Shown here in pieces: positions 5,836 through 9,892 of a stretch of DNA of 9,892 nucleotides (position 1 is its first letter; every line of letters begins with the position of its first letter). Made by a program: the position numbers and the translations under genes. The notes beneath the pieces were generated by a model, which saw nothing but the letters and a program-made list of their open reading frames with translations, was not told the origin of the DNA and ran no database searches. This stretch comes from Phycisphaerae bacterium (GTDB lineage: Bacteria > Planctomycetota > Phycisphaerae > Sedimentisphaerales > UBA12454), in contig JAQTQF010000046.1 in NCBI GenBank assembly GCA_028712345.1, forward strand, positions 1 through 9,892, written 5' to 3'.

Positions 5836-6873
5836 TTATTTCCTAAACTTTCTCAACTCCTCAAGCAGAATCCGCATATCATCGTACAGCGGAGCCTCAA
5901 AAGTCATTCTTTCTTCCGTCGTGGGATGAGTAATTTCAAGCCGCCATGCGTGAAGTGCAGGCCTTGCCATAAGAGGCTCCTGCGGCACAGGTTCTTTGTT
6001 TTCGATTTGCCAGCGGTAAACGATTTTCCCGCCGTACATATCATCGCCGACTATCGGATGTTTGATATAGTTTAAATGAACGCGAATCTGATGCGTCCTG
6101 CCCGTCCTGATATCAACTTTCAGCAGACTATAGCCCTTAAATTTTTCGATAACCTCATAAAATGTTATCGCTTCTTTGCCGATATCCCATCTTACCGCAA
6201 ACTTCTCTCTCACCCGCGAATGAACACCAAGAGGCTGATTTATGCAATCGGCCGTCAAGTCCGGCGTACCGTGCACAATTGCGATATAATTCTTTCGAGT
6301 CGTTCTTTTTTCAAATTGATGCGCCAGCCTCCAATGTGCCGTTTCATTTTTCGCCACGATCATAACACCCGTTGTATTCCTGTCGAGCCGGTGAATTATC
6401 CCAGGCCGGAAATCTTCGCTTCCAGCCGATAAACTCTTGGCGTAATAAACAAGGGCATTAACAAGAGTTCCGCTTTTATATCCTCTGGTCGGATGAACGA
6501 TTAAATCGGGCTGTTTATTGATGACAAGTATATCATCATCTTCATAAATAATATTCAGCGGAATATTTTCAGGTGTAATCTCCTTTGTCTCCGGCGGAGG
6601 CAGAATTACATCGATAATGTCGCCCGCAGAGAGTTTCGTACTTGCCTTGGGACAAACCCCATTGATGACAACAGCCTGCTCTTTAATAAGCCTCTGGATG
6701 GTGTTCCTGCTCAGATAGTTTAATCTGCCCTGAAGATATTTATCGACTCTGCGAAAGGTCAGATTATTCCCGACTTTCAGCGTCATATGCTCCGGCCCCT
6801 CGGAATCGGCGCCGGGCGGTTCTATGATGCCATCTTCCAGTGGATTTTCGCCGTTAAGGCTTATCTCATCCAT
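5836..6873 (-). CDS. rluD: RluA/RluD-family 23S rRNA pseudouridine synthase
   Basis: This is a 345-residue cytoplasmic enzyme that isomerises uridines to pseudouridine, by family most likely in large-subunit rRNA. An S4 RNA-binding domain spans about residues 41-90 (RRVDKYL...NTIQRLIKEQAVVINGV). The catalytic domain carries HRLDRNTTG (161-169) with the nucleophilic Asp164, KNYIAIVHG (194-202), and RTGRTHQIRVHL (256-267), the RluA/RluD signature set. RluD is the best match because of the S4 domain and length; RluC-like specificity cannot be excluded. The first 29 residues are acidic and atypical. An internal ATG at 6786 (Met30) has GGAG and GAGGGG upstream and would give a more standard N-terminus, so the start is uncertain. 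It follows the TPR gene by 7 bases, so translation is probably coupled. Confidence 0.93.
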   Translation of the reverse strand: MDEISLNGENPLEDGIIEPPGADSEGPEHMTLKVGNNLTFRRVDKYLQGRLNYLSRNTIQRLIKEQAVVINGVCPKASTKLSAGDIIDVILPPPETKEITPENIPLNIIYEDDDILVINKQPDLIVHPTRGYKSGTLVNALVYYAKSLSAGSEDFRPGIIHRLDRNTTGVMIVAKNETAHWRLAHQFEKRTTRKNYIAIVHGTPDLTADCINQPLGVHSRVREKFAVRWDIGKEAITFYEVIEKFKGYSLLKVDIRTGRTHQIRVHLNYIKHPIVGDDMYGGKIVYRWQIENKEPVPQEPLMARPALHAWRLEITHPTTEERMTFEAPLYDDMRILLEELRKFRK

Positions 6874-6880
6874 CGTAAGA

Positions 6881-7657
6881 CTACTTGGCTAAATTAAAAT
6901 CTGCCGGTTTCAGCGCCTCGATATCCGCCTGGTCCACCGGAGACTCAAGACTCAACTGACCAGCCGGGGGCTGAGCTTGTTCGACGGCCTTTGCGAAAGC
7001 AAACTTACCATCATAATCGGCCATTGTGTCCGCTCGGAATTTTGCCCTCGCTGAAAACGAAGTGCCCTGATATTCGTTCGCATCGGCTATTTTCGTATAG
7101 AGCGCTTTGGCTCCGTCAAAATCTCCCATATCTTCAAGACACAATGCCATACCGTATTCTGCCATTGCCGAGACCATCGGCACATTTGCTTTGGCCATCG
7201 CCTCGGAATAAATCTTTTTGGCTTCCTGAAGCTGATATGCCTGAACATCTTTTTCTGCTACCTTAGGACGATAGTGCAGCTCTGCCCGGAGGGCTTCTGC
7301 CCTCTTAATCATCGCAAGAGCGCCAAGATTGGGATTATCTGTCTCCGCCGCGACATCCTTAAGACTTCCTGCCGTATTAAGGAAAACATCTGAAACGCCA
7401 AGCCCCTGCGTTTTACCCATCAGAACCATCTCTTTTTGCCAGCGAAGCTGCTCGAGCATAGCAGTCGCCTGAGATTGCCTGGCATCATAGACCCGGCTTT
7501 CCCTGCTGTAGAAAAATATCGTATAGGCGATAAGACCGGCAACTATAACTGCTCCAAAGGCAACTGTAGTTTTGTTTTCTTTAAGCCATTGGGGAAAATT
7601 TACAATCCAGTCAGCCAATTCATTCGTTGCCAGTTCGTGTCGGCGATCCGATTTCAT
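6881..7657 (-). CDS. Membrane-anchored TPR-like protein (planctomycete type)
   Basis: This is a 258-residue protein with a short cytoplasmic N-terminus (MKSDRRHELATNELADWIV), one transmembrane helix at about 31-50, and a helical, Ala-rich exported part. A TPR-like pair is visible near 162-195 (SAMAEYGMALCLEDMGDFDGAKALYTKI), with another helical pair around 111-152. The N-terminus and topology recall YfgM/ancillary-translocon-type TPR proteins and a family I have seen only in planctomycetes; no function is established here. The start has AAAAGGA (7664-7670 on the minus strand) six bases upstream. It is the first gene of a two-gene minus-strand unit with rluD. The C-terminal ~30 residues (PPAGQLSLESPVDQAD) look disordered. 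Confidence 0.85.
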   Translation of the reverse strand: MKSDRRHELATNELADWIVNFPQWLKENKTTVAFGAVIVAGLIAYTIFFYSRESRVYDARQSQATAMLEQLRWQKEMVLMGKTQGLGVSDVFLNTAGSLKDVAAETDNPNLGALAMIKRAEALRAELHYRPKVAEKDVQAYQLQEAKKIYSEAMAKANVPMVSAMAEYGMALCLEDMGDFDGAKALYTKIADANEYQGTSFSARAKFRADTMADYDGKFAFAKAVEQAQPPAGQLSLESPVDQADIEALKPADFNLAK

Positions 7658-7693
7658 TGTATTTCCTTTTTCAATAATAACCCAAAATCAATA

Positions 7694-7787
7694 TCATTGC
7701 GAAGCCGTAAGGCTGCGGCAATCTCGTTCAACCGTTGCCAGCCTTGTCCTCCGTAGTTTTAACAAAGGAAGAACGGCGAGGCAACAG
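7694..7787. repeat. CATTGCGAAGCC-type dispersed repeat with inner palindromes
   Basis: TCATTGCGAAGCCGTAAGG (7694-7712), then CTGCGGCAATCTC, is close to a repeat head (CATTGCGAGG...CAATCTC) seen in many environmental bacterial genomes. GCCG and CGGC can pair around TAAGGCTG. The following part (7741-7782) is an imperfect inverted repeat with GCCTTGTCCTCCGTAG on one side and AAGGAAGAACGGCGAGGC on the other. Only one copy occurs in the window, so its repeat status rests on resemblance. Confidence 0.45.
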
Positions 7788-7915
7788 CAAGTTTTAGATT
7801 CTAAACGCTTGACACAGAAAATTCAATACTAAACATTATTCATTCCTCTTGCAATATCGCCCCTGCAGGGCTAAAATCCCTTTTTCGTAGAAATAAAGGG
7901 TATCTCTAAATATTA

Positions 7916-8037
7916 CTTGTCATTCTGAGTCCGCAGAAGGCGGACGAAGAATCTCGTTTTTGAAATAAGAATGAAGATTGATTCGTCGCTTCGCTCTTTA
8001 TAATGACATCCCCACTTTCGTGAGGACAAGCTTTTAG
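7916..8037 (+). repeat. ~123-base palindromic dispersed element, copy B
   Basis: This is the second copy of the 2208-2331 element, in the same orientation, with a 41-base identical core (7937-7977) and about a dozen differences plus one single-base gap elsewhere. It sits directly upstream of the S55-domain gene, ending 44 bases before its start codon, so transcription of that gene either starts within or just after it or reads through it. Confidence 0.7.
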
Positions 8038-8081
8038 GGGTTGTCTGAAGAAAACAGAACGGAATCTTACGGGAAAATCGA

Positions 8082-9881
8082 ATGCCTAAAAAGCTCATAA
8101 GTGCCTTAAAAGCAGTACTTTGTCTTCTTATTTGGCCATGCCTTTGTCTATCGCAAATAGACAAAACAAAATATATAACCATCTATGAAATCACCCCCGG
8201 CGCCGATGCGGTATGCCTAACGGTGTATAAAGGCGTAAAAATTGAAAAATTCCCGTTAAAAGTCGTCGATATCATCAGGGACTTTGAGCCCGGCAGAAAC
8301 GCCATACTGGTTATGGGCACCGACGAAAGATTTATACATACCGGCCCGGTCGCCGGATGCAGCGGCTCGCCTGTCTATATTAACGGCAGACTGGCAGGAG
8401 CCACGGCTTTTGGATGGAGCTATTCAAAAGACCCTCTCTACGGAGTAACGCCTATCGAGGAAATGCTCGAGGCAGGCACTTATATGCCAGAGCAATCACA
8501 ACAGGACGGAATTGCACCGGCCCAGAATTTTTCAAGTCCGGTTAGCCTCAAAACCGCGTATAACGAGCTGCTTAGTTGCAGAAAAAATCCTTCTGCTGGC
8601 AGGAACGGACTAAATTACCTCCCATGTCCAATAGCAACAACGCTTCCGCAGAGTTCTTTTTCTGATTTTGCAGAAGCCTTTGATTCTCTCGGACTTATAC
8701 CCGTCTCCGGCGGTTCAGCCGGCAGACTTGCAGAATATGCCGATATCCCTATGCAGCCAGGCGGAATAATCGCCCTGCCGCTGGTCTATGGAGATATCGA
8801 ACTGGCCGCAATTGGAACGATTACCGAAGTAGCCGGAGACAAAGTTTACGGCTTTGGCCACAGCTTTCTCGGTCAGGGACAAATTGATGTCCCAATGGCG
8901 ACAGGATATGTGCACACAGTCGTCGCCAGCGTTATCAGGTCTTTCAAATTCGGACAGTCAATCGATATCAAAGGCGCTCTTTACGCCGACCAGTCATCTG
9001 CTATTGTCGGGACTATCGGAAGAAAAGCTGTCACTATTCCGATGCACATCAAAATAGAACGGTTCGACGACAGCAAAACACGCACCTACGATTGCCAGGT
9101 CATCTCCCACCGGTATTTTACTCCGCTTATGGCCGCAACCTGCATCGGAGGGACGACGAAAATGCTCGGAGATTTGCCGACAGACCATTCAATACAATAT
9201 AAAACCCGTATCGGCATTAAAGGCTACGCTCCCATCGTTCTCGAAAATTTCTCAAGCCGAGTCGATATTGCAGATTATCTTGCTGACAGCATTGGTGCTT
9301 TGACTCTGATTATGAACAATCCCTACGACAGATGCCGGATATCGTCGCTTGATTTTGAAGTAAAGATACTGCCTAAAACAGCAATATCTCATATATGGAG
9401 TTTTGACATCTCTGATGTAACCGTCAAGCCCGGCCAAACCATAACGGCAAAAACGACTATTGAAGCTTATCTGGCCGGCCACAAAACATATAAGACTGAG
9501 ATAAAAATCCCGGAAAATATCCCGGAAGGAAATTATAAAATCATCGCCGGCGGAATGGACGAGTACTTGCAGTTTGCCACAAGTGCCGCCCCTTACAAAT
9601 ATACACCTGAAAATCTGCCCAGCCTTATAAACATCGTAAACGATATCGGAAATGCACAAGCGAACAATCTGTACATCGTTATGATCACCCCGCCTGGCGG
9701 CATCGCCATTGAAAACGCAGAACTACCACAATTGCCACTGAGCAAAGCTATACTTTTAGACAGCGAAAAACGCTCCCTGCCGACAACAAGAACCGTTCAG
9801 TGGATTGAAGAAAAAATTCCTGTCGACACCATAGTACTCGACGCCAGAGAGTTGAACATTACCGTTAAAAATAAAAAATAA
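8082..9881 (+). CDS. Secreted SpoIVB-type (S55) peptidase-domain protein, permuted order
   Basis: This is a 599-residue protein with a Sec signal peptide (MPKKLISALK, hydrophobic core, cut near residue 24). Residues ~36-130 match the Ser half of the SpoIVB peptidase: EITPG..AVCLTVYKGVKIEKF (36-57), an Asp at 81 (GTDERF), GCSGSPVYINGRLAGA (92-107) with Ser94 as expected nucleophile, and SKDPLYGVTPIEEML (115-129). Residues ~239-325 match the His half: IELAAIGTITEV then VYGFGHSFLGQG with His260. In B. subtilis SpoIVB the His half comes first, so the halves are swapped here. The C-terminal part (~440-500) resembles an Ig-like beta-sandwich (VTVKPGQTITAKTTI); the last ~100 residues are unassigned. 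Activity and substrate are unknown; a sporulation role is not implied. GGGAAA lies 8 bases before the ATG. Its TAA overlaps a possible downstream ATG. Confidence 0.85.
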   Translation: MPKKLISALKAVLCLLIWPCLCLSQIDKTKYITIYEITPGADAVCLTVYKGVKIEKFPLKVVDIIRDFEPGRNAILVMGTDERFIHTGPVAGCSGSPVYINGRLAGATAFGWSYSKDPLYGVTPIEEMLEAGTYMPEQSQQDGIAPAQNFSSPVSLKTAYNELLSCRKNPSAGRNGLNYLPCPIATTLPQSSFSDFAEAFDSLGLIPVSGGSAGRLAEYADIPMQPGGIIALPLVYGDIELAAIGTITEVAGDKVYGFGHSFLGQGQIDVPMATGYVHTVVASVIRSFKFGQSIDIKGALYADQSSAIVGTIGRKAVTIPMHIKIERFDDSKTRTYDCQVISHRYFTPLMAATCIGGTTKMLGDLPTDHSIQYKTRIGIKGYAPIVLENFSSRVDIADYLADSIGALTLIMNNPYDRCRISSLDFEVKILPKTAISHIWSFDISDVTVKPGQTITAKTTIEAYLAGHKTYKTEIKIPENIPEGNYKIIAGGMDEYLQFATSAAPYKYTPENLPSLINIVNDIGNAQANNLYIVMITPPGGIAIENAELPQLPLSKAILLDSEKRSLPTTRTVQWIEEKIPVDTIVLDARELNITVKNKK

Positions 9882-9892
9882 TGTTTCGCCCC
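9881..9892 (+). CDS. Possible start of a downstream gene, cut by the window edge
   Basis: The stop of the S55-domain gene and an ATG share a base (TAATG, 9879-9883), followed by three further codons (TTT CGC CCC) to the window end. Such overlap is common for translationally coupled genes. With four codons visible nothing can be said about the product, and the ATG may be chance. Confidence 0.2.

Larger units (their letters stand above)
7658..8081. other. 424-base divergent spacer with two repeat elements
   Basis: This lies between the diverging TPR and S55-domain genes, so both promoters should be here. It holds a CATTGCG-type repeat (7694-7787), short palindromes at 7861-7870 (CCCTGCAGGG) and 7878-7900, and copy B of the ~123-base element (7916-8037). 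A perfect -35-like TTGACA is at 7809-7814, but the best -10 at 17 bases spacing (AACATT) is poor, so I do not call a promoter. No credible gene is seen. Confidence 0.65.

Noticed and set aside
7436..7832. Plus-strand open frames opposite the TPR gene and into the spacer
   Set aside because: They are antisense to a well-supported gene with a good ribosome binding site and run into repeat DNA.
7861..7900. Terminator-like palindromes in the divergent spacer
   Set aside because: Stems are short or imperfect, and no transcript is expected to end between diverging genes.
7913..8182. Minus-strand open frame of 89 codons
   Set aside because: It covers copy B of the repeat element and overlaps the start of the S55-domain gene on the other strand; the peptide (for example LLRTQNDK) is translated repeat.

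Overview
The window looks like chromosomal DNA from a moderate-GC, Gram-negative-type bacterium. The best fit is a planctomycete of the Phycisphaerae / Sedimentisphaerales kind. This is inferred from a run of PEP-CTERM exported proteins, a membrane-anchored TPR protein with an N-terminus (MKSDRRHELATNELADW) of a type I associate with planctomycetes, a long SpoIVB-type (S55) peptidase-domain protein, and intergenic regions full of palindromic dispersed repeats. No rRNA, tRNA, CRISPR array or transposase gene was seen.

Layout. Positions 1-3208 hold four consecutive plus-strand genes for exported proteins ending in a PEP-CTERM sorting tail (Pro-Glu-Pro, hydrophobic helix, basic end). The first is cut by the window edge. 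The second has a DNRLRE/CBM96-like beta-sandwich appearance. The third and fourth are paralogues of one conserved PEP-CTERM ectodomain family, separated by a 591-base repeat-rich spacer. Positions 3310-5765 hold a KtrB-type potassium translocase with an extra N-terminal membrane region and its KtrA-type regulatory RCK subunit, arranged as an operon. A hairpin-bearing convergent junction follows. On the minus strand, 7657 down to 5836, are a membrane-anchored TPR protein and an RluD-type 23S rRNA pseudouridine synthase, 7 bases apart. A 424-base divergent spacer with further repeats then leads to a 599-residue secreted protein with a SpoIVB-type peptidase domain, whose stop overlaps a possible downstream start (TAATG) at the window end.

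How the genes relate. The PEP-CTERM proteins are expected substrates of an exosortase/archaeosortase-like (EpsH family) enzyme that is not encoded here. KtrB and KtrA form one K+ uptake system. The TPR and RluD genes are probably cotranscribed.

The most notable points are: (i) the S55 domain appears circularly permuted, with the Asp-Ser half (Asp81, Ser94) before the His half (His260), whereas B. subtilis SpoIVB is ordered His-Asp-Ser; (ii) the 3' ends of PEP-CTERM genes 1 and 2, including bases past the stop, are near-identical with a net 8-base indel that moves the stop codon; (iii) an array of about six degenerate ~25-base units runs directly into a ~123-base palindromic element that recurs upstream of the S55 gene.
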